Source: Myxococcus landrumus (GTDB lineage: Bacteria > Myxococcota > Myxococcia > Myxococcales > Myxococcaceae). Taken from it: a stretch of DNA of 64,000 nt. The notes under the pieces were generated by a model. That model was given only the letters and a program-made list of their open reading frames with translations, made no database searches and was not told the origin of the DNA. Positions 26,161 to 37,516 of this stretch are shown piece after piece. A program made the position numbers and the translations under genes. The stretch's first letter is position 1. Each line of letters begins with the position of its first letter. The stretch covers positions 7,184,501-7,248,500 of the forward strand of contig NZ_CP071091.1 of NCBI RefSeq assembly GCF_017301635.1, written 5' to 3'.

Positions 26161-26191
26161 GACCTGGGCTCGTCTCCCGAGGGCCCAGGTC
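26161..26191 (+). terminator. Intrinsic-type hairpin after lipoprotein gene 1
   Basis: GACCTGGGC (26161-26169) pairs with GCCCAGGTC (26183-26191), nine perfect base pairs with a 13-nt loop. No T-tract follows. It lies 16 bp after the stop codon and is duplicated after the paralogue. Confidence 0.65.
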
Positions 26192-26204
26192 CCGCTCAGC
26201 GCAC

Positions 26205-26270
26205 CGCAAGCCCTGCCGCGACCGGCAAGCCTTGCCCGCGTCCTCCCCCCGCATTCCGGCAACCCTTGCC
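26205..26270. promoter_or_regulatory. Three 13-bp candidate enhancer sites upstream of lipoprotein gene 2
   Basis: CGCAAGCCCTGCC (26205), GGCAAGCCTTGCC (26224) and GGCAACCCTTGCC (26258). The second and third are near-perfect palindromes (GGCAA-N3-TTGCC). The first two are 19 bp apart, as in the upstream set, and the last ends 32 bp before the -24 element. Confidence 0.62.
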
Positions 26271-26302
26271 GTCCTCCCCCTCGCTTCCCTCCGAGGACCC
26301 GT

Positions 26303-26318
26303 TGGCATTCCGGTTGCT
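26303..26318 (+). promoter_or_regulatory. Sigma-54 promoter (-24/-12) of lipoprotein gene 2
   Basis: TGGCATTCCGGTTGCT differs from the consensus only at the last base of the -24 box (T for C). It is positioned like the promoter of the first paralogue. Confidence 0.72.
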
Positions 26319-26439
26319 CTACCCGGGCTCACTCCGAGACCCGGACCCGCATGGCGCGGTGTCCCGGCCCGGAGCTCCCATCTGGCGCGCGGTTGCTCCG
26401 CTCGCGCCTGGCTGTCTTTCAAAGGACCGGGTTCTCTCC

Positions 26440-27270
26440 ATGCCTTCCATGCGCAATCTCCTGTTCGCCCTGCCGCTGGCCACCTTCACCGTCGCTTGTG
26501 GCGGTGAGCCCCTCGAGCCCACCTCGCCCGAGGCCGCGTCCCCCGTCGTCGCCGACGAGGCCGTGGACCAGGTCGAGCAGGGCGTGGGCCTCCATGGCCC
26601 GTACAACTGGCACACCAGCGCGAACGGCTACGTCTCCACGTCCATCGGCACCGCGACCAACCGCACCTGCTTCCTCACGGGCGTGTCCGGCAACCTCCAG
26701 CCGCCCTCGGGCAGCAGCAGCTGGGGCAACACCGGGACGTTCATCTTCGCGGGCGAGTGGTACATCTTCGTCAACCACAACTTCAGCAAGATGCTGGGCA
26801 GCACCGTCGAGTGTGTGACCACGAGCGCCAACCGGACCACGGAGGTCTCCTGGTACAACGGCCAGCCCGCCAAGCTCCTCGGCGCCGTGACGGCCGACCG
26901 CCGCTGCTTCCTCACCATGGTCGAGGGCGCTGGCGCCTTCGACTCCACCTCCGAGTATGTCCGCGTCTGGAATGACGGCCTCAACTGGTACCTCGGCGGC
27001 GACCTCGCCGGTGAGGGTGGTGGCCGCGCGCTGTGCGTCGACGTCCCGGAGAGCCACGGCGGCTGGCAGTGGATCTCCGCCGGGAGCGGCTTCAGCAAGG
27101 ACCTGGCCTACGACCCGGGTGGCGTCGGCTGCTTCCTCTCCGGCCTCGGTGGTCGCTTCAACCAGAACAGCCTCACGGACGGCCTGAGCATCGACTACAA
27201 CTCCGGCACCCGGACGTGGGAGATGACGCTCTCGCCCGCGAAGCGCGGCTGGGCCAACTGCGTCAAGTAA
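26440..27270 (+). CDS. Secreted lipoprotein of unknown function, tandem paralogue 2
   Basis: The 276-residue product begins MPSMRNLLFALPLATFTVACGG, a lipoprotein signal with the modified Cys at residue 20. The mature part repeats the pattern of the upstream paralogue: NRTCFLTGVSGN, RRCFLTMVEGAG and VGCFLSGLGGRF, with a conserved EYVRVWNDGLNWYLGGDL segment. The divergent part is the linker after the signal (about residues 21-55). The gene pair with its promoters and hairpins looks like a tandem duplication of about 1.15 kb. No enzyme motif is seen; a cell-surface or extracellular-matrix role is possible but unproven. Confidence 0.8.
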   Translation: MPSMRNLLFALPLATFTVACGGEPLEPTSPEAASPVVADEAVDQVEQGVGLHGPYNWHTSANGYVSTSIGTATNRTCFLTGVSGNLQPPSGSSSWGNTGTFIFAGEWYIFVNHNFSKMLGSTVECVTTSANRTTEVSWYNGQPAKLLGAVTADRRCFLTMVEGAGAFDSTSEYVRVWNDGLNWYLGGDLAGEGGGRALCVDVPESHGGWQWISAGSGFSKDLAYDPGGVGCFLSGLGGRFNQNSLTDGLSIDYNSGTRTWEMTLSPAKRGWANCVK

Positions 27271-27283
27271 TCCCTCTCACCCC

Positions 27284-27316
27284 AGACCTGGGCTCGTCTA
27301 CAGCGGGCCCAGGTCT
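27284..27316. terminator. Hairpin between lipoprotein gene 2 and the convergent esterase gene
   Basis: AGACCTGGGC (27284-27293) and GCCCAGGTCT (27307-27316) form ten perfect base pairs with a 13-nt loop. The right arm lies in the last codons of the opposite-strand gene, so the hairpin could stop transcription from both sides. Confidence 0.65.
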
Positions 27317-28227
27317 CTCTCCCAGATGTCCCTCACCGCGCCCAGGTCGTCGAAGCCACAGCCCGACGCCCCCGCGATGACCGTCTCACCCACCGGAATC
27401 GAATACCCCCGGTACGCCGCGATGCTCGCCTGGATATCCGCCAGCGCTGGGTCCCTGTCTCCGTAGACATAGAACAGACGTGTCGAGCCCCGCTGGTCAG
27501 GCCGGTTCCCGTCCCACTCCAGCGCTCCGCTCCACGACACCGTTCCTCCGCACCCCAGGGCATGGATGCCTCGGAACCGGTTCCCATACCGAGGCAGGAA
27601 GCTCCCCGTCAGGAACACCGAGCCCCCCGCGGAGCCTCCGAACAAGATGGGCTCGTTCACGATGTCCCAGCGCTTGCGCAGGGCGTCGATGACGTCCGCC
27701 AGCGCGCTCGCGTTCTCTCCCGACACGTCCCGGTCCGTCTCCGTCGGTGTCCCCGTGCACGTCGTGAGCGACGGCCTTGTCCACCAGGAGCACCGGTTGG
27801 GCGCCAGCGCCGACACGTAGAGCGTCTCGCTCACGTAGGCCCACGGTGCATGCGCGCGCGGAGCATCGTCCCTCGTGTGCGCGCGCGCCCCGTCCCCGTG
27901 CAGGTAGATGGCCAGTCGCACGGGCCGCGGCACGATGCCGCCTCGCGGCTCCACAATCTTCAGCTCCACCCCCGCCACCCGCGCCACACAGTACGCATAG
28001 CTCTGGTTGTTCGACGTCACCGCACCCGTGCTGTCACACGGCAACTTCCCCGCACCTCCCGAGCTCGTCGAGCCTCCATCGTCCGGGCCCGCATCGACTC
28101 CTCCATCGGTGCCCGCGTCCGTGCCCGCATCCACGCCGCCGTCTGGCGGGATGTTGGGGGGCTCCGGGTCCTCGGAACACGCAGCGAGCGACAACACGAG
28201 CACGGCTGCGAGGAGAGGTCGGTTCAT
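27298..28227 (-). CDS. Secreted lipoprotein alpha/beta hydrolase (esterase-like)
   Basis: This 309-residue protein starts at ATG 28227 after GGAGG, with a lipoprotein signal (LLAAVLVLSLAAC, Cys19). An Asp/Gly-rich linker (DGGVDAGTDAGTDGGVDAG), typical of myxobacterial surface lipoproteins, separates the anchor from the enzyme. The hydrolase has YLHGDG (oxyanion region), FGGSAGG with the nucleophilic serine, and YGDRDPA as a possible acid residue region. It resembles PHB-depolymerase/feruloyl-esterase-type hydrolases that act on extracellular polymers. The substrate cannot be told from sequence. Confidence 0.8.
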   Translation of the reverse strand: MNRPLLAAVLVLSLAACSEDPEPPNIPPDGGVDAGTDAGTDGGVDAGPDDGGSTSSGGAGKLPCDSTGAVTSNNQSYAYCVARVAGVELKIVEPRGGIVPRPVRLAIYLHGDGARAHTRDDAPRAHAPWAYVSETLYVSALAPNRCSWWTRPSLTTCTGTPTETDRDVSGENASALADVIDALRKRWDIVNEPILFGGSAGGSVFLTGSFLPRYGNRFRGIHALGCGGTVSWSGALEWDGNRPDQRGSTRLFYVYGDRDPALADIQASIAAYRGYSIPVGETVIAGASGCGFDDLGAVRDIWERDLGPL

Positions 28228-28395
28228 GGCTTGCCTCCGGGGCCCCAGATGTATGTCGCTCCTGGCCACCGCGCTCCCCGGGCAGGGCCTTCTCGAGGCA
28301 CGCTGTCCTGTGGCGCACTTTTCAGCGGCGGAGCAACTCACGAAGCGCGGGGAGCGATAACCCAGCAAGTCGTTTGCTTGCCTTGGAGACGCTCC

Positions 28396-29166
28396 ATGGT
28401 CGCTCCCCTTCAGCGGTCCTCGCAGAACACGGTGGTGCGCCCCCTCTCGTCCGAGGAGCCGCGTCCTCAGCCCAAGCCGACCCCCGGCCTGACGCCCCGG
28501 CCCGACACGTTCGAGCCCTCCGTCGCCCAGCTCACGCCGACGCCCAGCCCGGGCAAGTCACCGACGCCGCCTCCGGTGAAGCCGCCGCCCGCGCCGCTGA
28601 CGCCCGTGTCGACGGACCCCACCAACCCGACGCCGGCGATGGTCGTCCGCCCCTCGGAGAACTTCAATGACAGACCCAATGGCGTCCAGAGCATCGACTC
28701 CATCGTCCTGCACCACACCGCGGACCCCTCGGACCAGAGCAGCCTGGAGACGCTGACGGGCAAGCCCGAGTCCTTCATGGGTTGGCTCAAGGACAAGTAC
28801 AAGAAGCTCACCGGGAGCGGCGACGTCAGCTCGCACTACCTCATTGGCAAGGATGGCACCATCTACCAGCTCGTCGCCGACGAGAAGCGCGCGTGGCACG
28901 CGGGTGAAGGCTCCCTGCCCGGCAAGCCGGGGGATGTGAATGACCGCTCGATTGGCATTGAAATCGTCAACGAGGGCGACGGGAAGGACGGCTACACGGA
29001 GGCGCAATACAAGGCGCTCGAGCAGCTCGTCCCGTATCTGTCCAAGCGCTACAGCATCCCCGGCGAGAACCTGGTCGGCCACAAGGACGTCAGTGACCGG
29101 AAGCAGGACCCCTCGACGAACTTCGACTTCGACCGCATCCGCCGCGCCAACGACTCCTGGCGTTGA
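28396..29166 (+). CDS. N-acetylmuramoyl-L-alanine amidase (amidase_2 / PGRP fold)
   Basis: The enzyme cuts the bond between muramic acid and the stem peptide of peptidoglycan. Residues about 20-75 form a Pro-rich linker. The catalytic domain has the zinc ligands in VLHHTAD, WHAG and VGHKDVSDRKQDP, the full amidase_2 set. The 256-residue product has no obvious signal peptide at the chosen ATG (28396), so it may be cytoplasmic or exported another way. The longer open frame upstream is antisense to the esterase gene and was not used. Confidence 0.9.
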   Translation: MVAPLQRSSQNTVVRPLSSEEPRPQPKPTPGLTPRPDTFEPSVAQLTPTPSPGKSPTPPPVKPPPAPLTPVSTDPTNPTPAMVVRPSENFNDRPNGVQSIDSIVLHHTADPSDQSSLETLTGKPESFMGWLKDKYKKLTGSGDVSSHYLIGKDGTIYQLVADEKRAWHAGEGSLPGKPGDVNDRSIGIEIVNEGDGKDGYTEAQYKALEQLVPYLSKRYSIPGENLVGHKDVSDRKQDPSTNFDFDRIRRANDSWR

Positions 29167-29196
29167 GCGGAGCGCGTGTCTGGCTTTGGCCCGCGC

Positions 29197-29850
29197 TCAC
29201 ACGCCCGTCGCGGCGACTTCGCTCCACAGGCTGTCGCCTTCGAGCACCGCGTTCAGCGGGGCGCGCTTCTCGGCCACGCGCAGCAGCACCGAGGCGAGCT
29301 GGTCGATGTGGATGGGGCGCAGCCCGCCCAAGAGCGGCAGCTTCGCGAGCAGCCCCAAGAGCGCGGGCGGCTGGTGGTACTCGCCTTCGAACGCGGGCGG
29401 ACGCACCACCGTCCAGGGGATGCCGCTCTCGCGCACCAAGCGCTCCGCCTCCGCCTTCGCCTTCAGGTACGCCCCCACCGGTCGCCCCGCGCCCATCGAG
29501 CTGAGCAGCACCAGGTGGTCCACGCCCACGCGCTTCGCCGCCTCCACGAGCTGTCGCGTGGTGCCGATGTCGCTCGACTCGTACGTGTCTCCCGCCGCGA
29601 AGCGCTTGCGCATCGTCCCGATGAGCTGAAGCACCGTCGTGCTGCCCTTCATCGCCTCCGCCAGCGACTCACCACTGGCCAGCTCCACCACCGCCGTGCG
29701 CGGCCAGCTCTTCGCGGGCTCCGTGTCCGCGCTCTTCGGCCGCACATGCGCCATCAGCGGCACGCCGCGCGCCAGGGCCTGTTTCACCACGTTGCGTCCT
29801 GTCGCCCCCGTGGCTCCAGCGACGAAGAGAAGGCGGGCTGGCTGCGTCAT
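29197..29850 (-). CDS. NAD(P)-binding NmrA/SDR-like protein
   Basis: This 217-residue protein has the atypical SDR Rossmann motif VAGATGATGRNVVKQAL at its N-terminus (Gly-x-x-Gly-x-x-Gly) and the strand VDHLVLLSSMGAG. A YLKAKAEAERLV segment occupies the place of the YxxxK catalytic pair. It resembles NAD(P)H-binding NmrA-like proteins, which often act as redox sensors or reductases. The ATG at 29850 is chosen because the Rossmann strand begins eight residues later. It is convergent with the amidase gene, 30 bp apart. Confidence 0.85.
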   Translation of the reverse strand: MTQPARLLFVAGATGATGRNVVKQALARGVPLMAHVRPKSADTEPAKSWPRTAVVELASGESLAEAMKGSTTVLQLIGTMRKRFAAGDTYESSDIGTTRQLVEAAKRVGVDHLVLLSSMGAGRPVGAYLKAKAEAERLVRESGIPWTVVRPPAFEGEYHQPPALLGLLAKLPLLGGLRPIHIDQLASVLLRVAEKRAPLNAVLEGDSLWSEVAATGV

Positions 29851-30041
29851 GGCGGAGGCTCCCTCGGGGGACGGACGGCAATGAGGGCCCCTCTTCAGCA
29901 CACCGGCGAGGAGCTGCCCAGTCCGACCCTCACCCCGCGTGCGCGGCTTCCACCACGGGACAGATGTTCACGAGAGGATGTCGCGAGTCACACCGATTCT
30001 CTCAACCAGGTGGGTGTGAACCTCGCGGCGCTGGGGCTACC

Positions 30042-30596
30042 ATGACGCGCGCCTTGGACATCCGCGAGCCTCTCGTCTTCCCCCAAAGTTTCGAAGGACT
30101 CCTCCGTGCGCTGGGAGACCAGCTCGATGAGCGCTGCGTGGGCCGGCTCAAGCAGGTCGGCGTCGACGTGAAGGGGAAGCTCGCTCCCGCCTACCCCCTG
30201 GAGGTGTGGCTGGGTGCGCTCAAGGTGGCCGCCGACACCCTGGCCCCGCAGCTCCCGCTGGAGGAGGGCGCCGCCGTCGTGGGCCGCCGCTTCGTCGAGG
30301 GCTTCGGCTCCACTCTCATCGGCGGGGCGCTGCTCACCTCCGTGCGACTGTTGGGTCCTGAACGGATGCTGGCGCGCATGACGCGAAACCTGCGCACGGG
30401 CACCAACTATCTGGAGGCCACGTTGGAGGCCCAAGGGCCCGGGCGGTATGTGCTCACCTGCCGGCCCGTGGTGGTGGCGGGCTTCTATGTAGGTCTCTTC
30501 CTCGCGGGGCTGGAGGCCAGCGGCGCGCGTCACCCCTCTGTCCAGGTCGTTCGTCGGGCGGGCGAGGAAGCCGTGTACGACATCTCCTGGACCTGA
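30042..30596 (+). CDS. TIGR02265/DUF2378 family protein
   Basis: This 184-residue protein belongs to a paralogous family largely confined to myxobacteria; its function is unknown. Recognisable parts are FPQSFEGLLRALGDQL, the central GRRFVEGFGSTLIGGALL and the C-terminal VTC-type strand RYVLTCRPVVVAGFYVGLFLAGLEASGA. No catalytic motif or membrane signal stands out. The ATG at 30042 is the first plausible start after the intergenic gap. Its presence supports a myxobacterial source. Confidence 0.8.
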   Translation: MTRALDIREPLVFPQSFEGLLRALGDQLDERCVGRLKQVGVDVKGKLAPAYPLEVWLGALKVAADTLAPQLPLEEGAAVVGRRFVEGFGSTLIGGALLTSVRLLGPERMLARMTRNLRTGTNYLEATLEAQGPGRYVLTCRPVVVAGFYVGLFLAGLEASGARHPSVQVVRRAGEEAVYDISWT

Positions 30597-30634
30597 GCAC
30601 CCGGCCCCTGGCCGTGGTAGTCAACGGCCCGCCT

Positions 30635-31294
30635 ATGTCCACACCGTCGCCCTCCGTGACCTCCACTCCGCTGCCCGAACCCCAGTCTCAGCTGTCCGCC
30701 ACGCTGCGCGACCTGGCCACCCGGCTTCCCGAGTCCCTCACGGTGCGCGAGTTGATGCAGGCGTGTGGCGAGCAGGGCCTGCTGCTCTTCTGCTGCATCC
30801 TCACCTTTCCATTCCTCCTGCCCGTGTCGATTCCGGGTGTCTCCACGGTGTTCGGCGCGCTCATCGTCTTCATCGGCGTGGGCGTGATGTTCAACCGGGG
30901 GCCCTGGCTGCCGCGGAAGATGATGGAGAAGAAGCTCTCGCGCGCCTCGCTCCTGCCCGCGCTGGAGAAGGGCGCCAGCGTCTTCACGAAGGTGGACCGC
31001 CTGAGCAAGCCCCGGCTGCTGGTGCTCACGCACGGCGCCAGCACCAACCGCTTCAACGGCTTCATGTTGTTCGTGGCGGGCGTGCTGTTGATGGCGCCGT
31101 TCGGCCTGGTGCCCTTCAGCAACACCCTGCCGGCGCTGGCGGTGTTGTTCTTCGCCATCGGCATCCTCCAGCGCGACGGCTACGCCATCCTGATGGGGCA
31201 CGGCATGACGGTGGGGACCATCGCCTACTTCAGCGTCCTCATCTTCGGAGCCATCCAGGGTGGCAAGGGACTGGCGGGCCTCATCGGCCGCTGA
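30635..31294 (+). CDS. ExoD-like exopolysaccharide synthesis membrane protein
   Basis: The 219-residue product has the ExoD family pattern: an amphipathic N-terminal region (SLTVRELMQACGEQG), then hydrophobic helices (LLLFCCILTFPFLLPVSIPG, FGALIVFIGVGVMF) and two more near the C-terminus (FMLFVAGVLLMAPFGLVPF, TVGTIAYFSVLIFGAIQGG). ExoD of rhizobia affects exopolysaccharide production; the biochemical role is unknown. The start at 30635 is preferred because the product then begins MSTPSPSV close to the family start. Confidence 0.82.
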   Translation: MSTPSPSVTSTPLPEPQSQLSATLRDLATRLPESLTVRELMQACGEQGLLLFCCILTFPFLLPVSIPGVSTVFGALIVFIGVGVMFNRGPWLPRKMMEKKLSRASLLPALEKGASVFTKVDRLSKPRLLVLTHGASTNRFNGFMLFVAGVLLMAPFGLVPFSNTLPALAVLFFAIGILQRDGYAILMGHGMTVGTIAYFSVLIFGAIQGGKGLAGLIGR

Positions 31295-31430
31295 ACACTC
31301 CGGACGGCGTCCCTGTCAATCCAGTGGGCGCCGGGTGCCGGGTGTGTAACAACCCGTGTATCACCGGGGGAAACCCGTCCCCCGGATGACTTGAATCTTC
31401 GTTATCATCCCAGCGGGCGGCCCCCCGCAC

Positions 31431-34973
<3,543 letters not shown>

Positions 34974-35025
34974 CGTGGCGGGTGCCAGCACCCCCAGTCC
35001 CGAGTGACGGTGCTACAACGCGCCG

Positions 35026-35910
35026 GTGCCTAGCGGATTGAGAGTGGAGGATGTCGCGCTGCTGTCCTGTCCGGCCTGTCGTGGGACCTTGGTGTTCCAC
35101 GGCCAGGAGGACGAAGGCTGCGTGGCCTGGGGCTGGCTGCGGTGTGGTGGTTGCGCCGAGGCGTGGCCGGTGAAGCACGGCCTCGCGCGGCTGTTCCGCG
35201 AGGACGCCGTGCGCGGCACGGACCGCTTGATGCGTGTCATCTACGATGGGCTGCCCGCGCTGCATGACCCGCTCACCACCGTGCTCACGCCCCTGCTCCA
35301 GTTCGTCTCCGAGGCGAAGATGCGCGCGGCCTACCTGCGCCGGCTGGAGCTGGGCACCCTGCGTCCCTCTCCGGACGGCACGCCCTTGCGCGTCCTCGAG
35401 GTCGGCGTCGGCGCGGGCGCGAACCTCCCGCTCATCCGCCGCGAGCTCGTCTCCGGCCAGGAGGTCGAGGTCTGGGGCGTGGACCTGAGCGAGGGAATGC
35501 TGGGCCGCTGCCAGGCGCGACTCCGCAAGGGCAGCTATCCCGGCGTGCGCCTGATGATGGCGGATGGGCACTCGCTGCCGTTTCCCGAGGGCATGTTCGA
35601 CCGCGTGCTCAGCGTGGGCGGCATCGGCGCGTATCGCGACCCGGCCAAGGGCCTGCGAGAGCTGGCCCGCGTCGCGAAGCCGGGGACGCCCGTGGTCGTG
35701 GTCGACGAGCAGCTCGACAGGGCCCGCCAGCCCTCGCTCCTCCAGCGCGCCGCGTTCCGCGCCATCACCTTCTACACCCGCGACGCGCGCTGCCCCCGGG
35801 AGCTGCTCCCATCGCTCGCCACCGACGTGCTGGAAGAGCAGGTGTCCACGTTCTTCTACTGCCTGCGCTTCCGGATGCAGGAGCCGCGGGCCGCGTCCGT
35901 CACGGGTTGA
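35026..35910 (+). CDS. Class I methyltransferase with N-terminal Trm112-like zinc ribbon
   Basis: The N-terminal 60 residues contain CPACRGTLVF and LRCGGCAEAWPV, a Trm112p-like zinc ribbon. They are followed by an S-adenosylmethionine-binding domain: VLEVGVGAGANLPLI (motif I), VDLSEGML (motif II) and a Methyltransf_11-like core with MADGHSLPFPEGMFDRVLSVGGIG. The fold is close to UbiE/MenG-type methyltransferases, but the substrate is unknown. The start is GTG 35026. The 3' end overlaps the convergent SDR gene by 11 bp. Confidence 0.88.
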   Translation: MPSGLRVEDVALLSCPACRGTLVFHGQEDEGCVAWGWLRCGGCAEAWPVKHGLARLFREDAVRGTDRLMRVIYDGLPALHDPLTTVLTPLLQFVSEAKMRAAYLRRLELGTLRPSPDGTPLRVLEVGVGAGANLPLIRRELVSGQEVEVWGVDLSEGMLGRCQARLRKGSYPGVRLMMADGHSLPFPEGMFDRVLSVGGIGAYRDPAKGLRELARVAKPGTPVVVVDEQLDRARQPSLLQRAAFRAITFYTRDARCPRELLPSLATDVLEEQVSTFFYCLRFRMQEPRAASVTG

Positions 35911-36736
35911 GCACCAGGTCCAACAGGCGCAGCGTCATGCCGCCCGTGTAGTCGATGGTCGCGCCGTTGAACCAACCGGCCTCCTCGCCGCACAGCACGC
36001 CCACGAAGCGCGCGACCTCCTCCACCGTGCACATGCGCCCGGCGGGGTTCATGCGCGCGTGCGCCTCCTCCAGTCGCTCCAGCGCCTCGGGCGTGTAGAC
36101 GTGCTTCAGCGCGGGCGTCATCACCGTGCCGAACTTGAGCAGGTTCACCCGGTGCCCCAGCCCGCCCAGCTCCATGGCGAGGTAGCGCACGTACATCTCC
36201 AGCGCGGCCTTCGACGCGCTGATGAGCGCCGTGTTCGACAGGTGCGTCTCCTTCAGCGTGTTCTGCAACCCGAGCAGCCGCGCCTCTGGCGCCAGCATGT
36301 CGGAGGCCACCAGCGCCTGCGTCCAGTACACGAACGAGTGCGCCATCGTGTCGAACGTCCTGCGCACCCGCTTCGCGTGGAGCCGGTCCTCACCCTCCGA
36401 CAGGAAGCGCCCCACGGACGCTCCCGCAATCGAGTGGACGAACAGCTTCACCGAGCGGGGCCCCGCCACCTCTCGCAGCGCGCGGACGCCGGCCTCCGCG
36501 GACTCGGGTGAGGAGGCATCCGCCTGCCACATGAGGATTCGGCGCCCCGCGTCCTTCGCCTGCCGCTCCACCTGCGCGGCGCTGTCCAGATAGCGTCCCC
36601 GGTGCACACCAAAGACATTCAGCCCGGGCTTGTTCGCCACCGCGTGCGCAATCGCCGCGCCCGTGCCCGATGAGGCCCCGAGGATGAGCGCCCATTGTCG
36701 CTCTCCCATGCCTCGTTCCTCCCCCGAGTCGCTCAT
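35900..36736 (-). CDS. Short-chain dehydrogenase, enoyl-ACP-reductase-like
   Basis: The 278-residue protein has the SDR Rossmann start LILGASSGTGAAIA, WQADAS, and a FabI-like layout with ISASKAALEMYVRYLAMELG, in which Lys is present but the usual Tyr of YxxxK is replaced by Ser. The C-terminus NGATIDYTGGMTLR matches the binding-pocket end of the family. It is the last gene of a four-gene operon with patatin, KAS III-like and acyltransferase genes, spaced 21 bp from the acyltransferase gene. A role in reducing a fatty acyl chain is inferred from this company. Confidence 0.8.
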   Translation of the reverse strand: MSDSGEERGMGERQWALILGASSGTGAAIAHAVANKPGLNVFGVHRGRYLDSAAQVERQAKDAGRRILMWQADASSPESAEAGVRALREVAGPRSVKLFVHSIAGASVGRFLSEGEDRLHAKRVRRTFDTMAHSFVYWTQALVASDMLAPEARLLGLQNTLKETHLSNTALISASKAALEMYVRYLAMELGGLGHRVNLLKFGTVMTPALKHVYTPEALERLEEAHARMNPAGRMCTVEEVARFVGVLCGEEAGWFNGATIDYTGGMTLRLLDLVLNP

Positions 36737-36757
36737 CTGCCTTCCTGTTCATTGCCT

Positions 36758-37516
36758 TCATGCCATCGACTCGGGCCGCGGTCCGCGTGCCCGGTCCAGC
36801 AGTGCCTGCACGGCGCCTGCCACTTCCCGGTGCGCTTCCAACATCGCTTCCCGGTCACCCACGTCGAAGCCCGGCGCCAGGTGCCGCGTCAGCGGCTCTC
36901 CCACCCACTGCGTCATCCTCACCGGAAACGGCAACGAGAAAGGCCACACGCCCGTGGCGCCCACCCCCAGCCAGAGCGGCAGCCGCGCGGGCATTCCCAC
37001 GCGTCGTCCCAGCGCATACCCGTCATTGAGCCCCAGATATGCGTCGTCCATGCCGCGGCCCGCCACGGGAACGATGGGCAGTCCGTGCCGTATCGCCAGG
37101 CGCAGGTAGCCCAGCCGCTCTCCCCAGCTCACCTCATAGCGATGCCGGAAGCTCCGGCATCCCTCGCGAGTTCCTCCCGGCTGCACCAGCACGTGCTCGC
37201 CGCGCGCCACCGCCGCCTCCAGCCGAGGGTCATCTCCCGTCACGAAGCCCAGCCCGTCCGCCACCGCGCGCATCCCGGGGAGGTGGTCGAACGCGCCATG
37301 CGCCACGCCATGCGGCAGGTAGCCCAGTTGCTCATGCAATGTGACGGTCAGCATGCACAGGTCCACCGCGAGGGGACGCCCGTGATAGCCCACGATGAGC
37401 TTGGCCCCGGGGCGCAAGAGCGGCTCCAGGTTCACCACCTCGTAGCGATGGTAGCGGCGCAGCAGTCCGAAGAAGCTCAGCCATGCGGCCAGGGGCAGAC
37501 CGCTCGCGCGCATCAT
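36758..37516 (-). CDS. Lysophospholipid acyltransferase-like (DGAT/PlsC-type) protein
   Basis: This 252-residue protein has VGYHGRPLAVDL in place of the HxxxxD acyltransferase motif, then HGVAHGAFDH, QPGGTREGCRSF (a GGxxE/R-type motif) and GLPIVPVAGRG. These are the blocks of the DGAT-like acyltransferases that esterify lipids. ATG 37516 overlaps the upstream KAS III stop (ATGA), so the longer upstream frame is not the real N-terminus. The operon company suggests it attaches a fatty acyl chain to a lipid acceptor. Confidence 0.8.
   Translation of the reverse strand: MMRASGLPLAAWLSFFGLLRRYHRYEVVNLEPLLRPGAKLIVGYHGRPLAVDLCMLTVTLHEQLGYLPHGVAHGAFDHLPGMRAVADGLGFVTGDDPRLEAAVARGEHVLVQPGGTREGCRSFRHRYEVSWGERLGYLRLAIRHGLPIVPVAGRGMDDAYLGLNDGYALGRRVGMPARLPLWLGVGATGVWPFSLPFPVRMTQWVGEPLTRHLAPGFDVGDREAMLEAHREVAGAVQALLDRARGPRPESMA

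Noticed and set aside
27562-28395. N-terminal extension of the amidase frame to 27562
   Set aside because: It is antisense to the esterase gene and has no family match; the gene starts at 28396.
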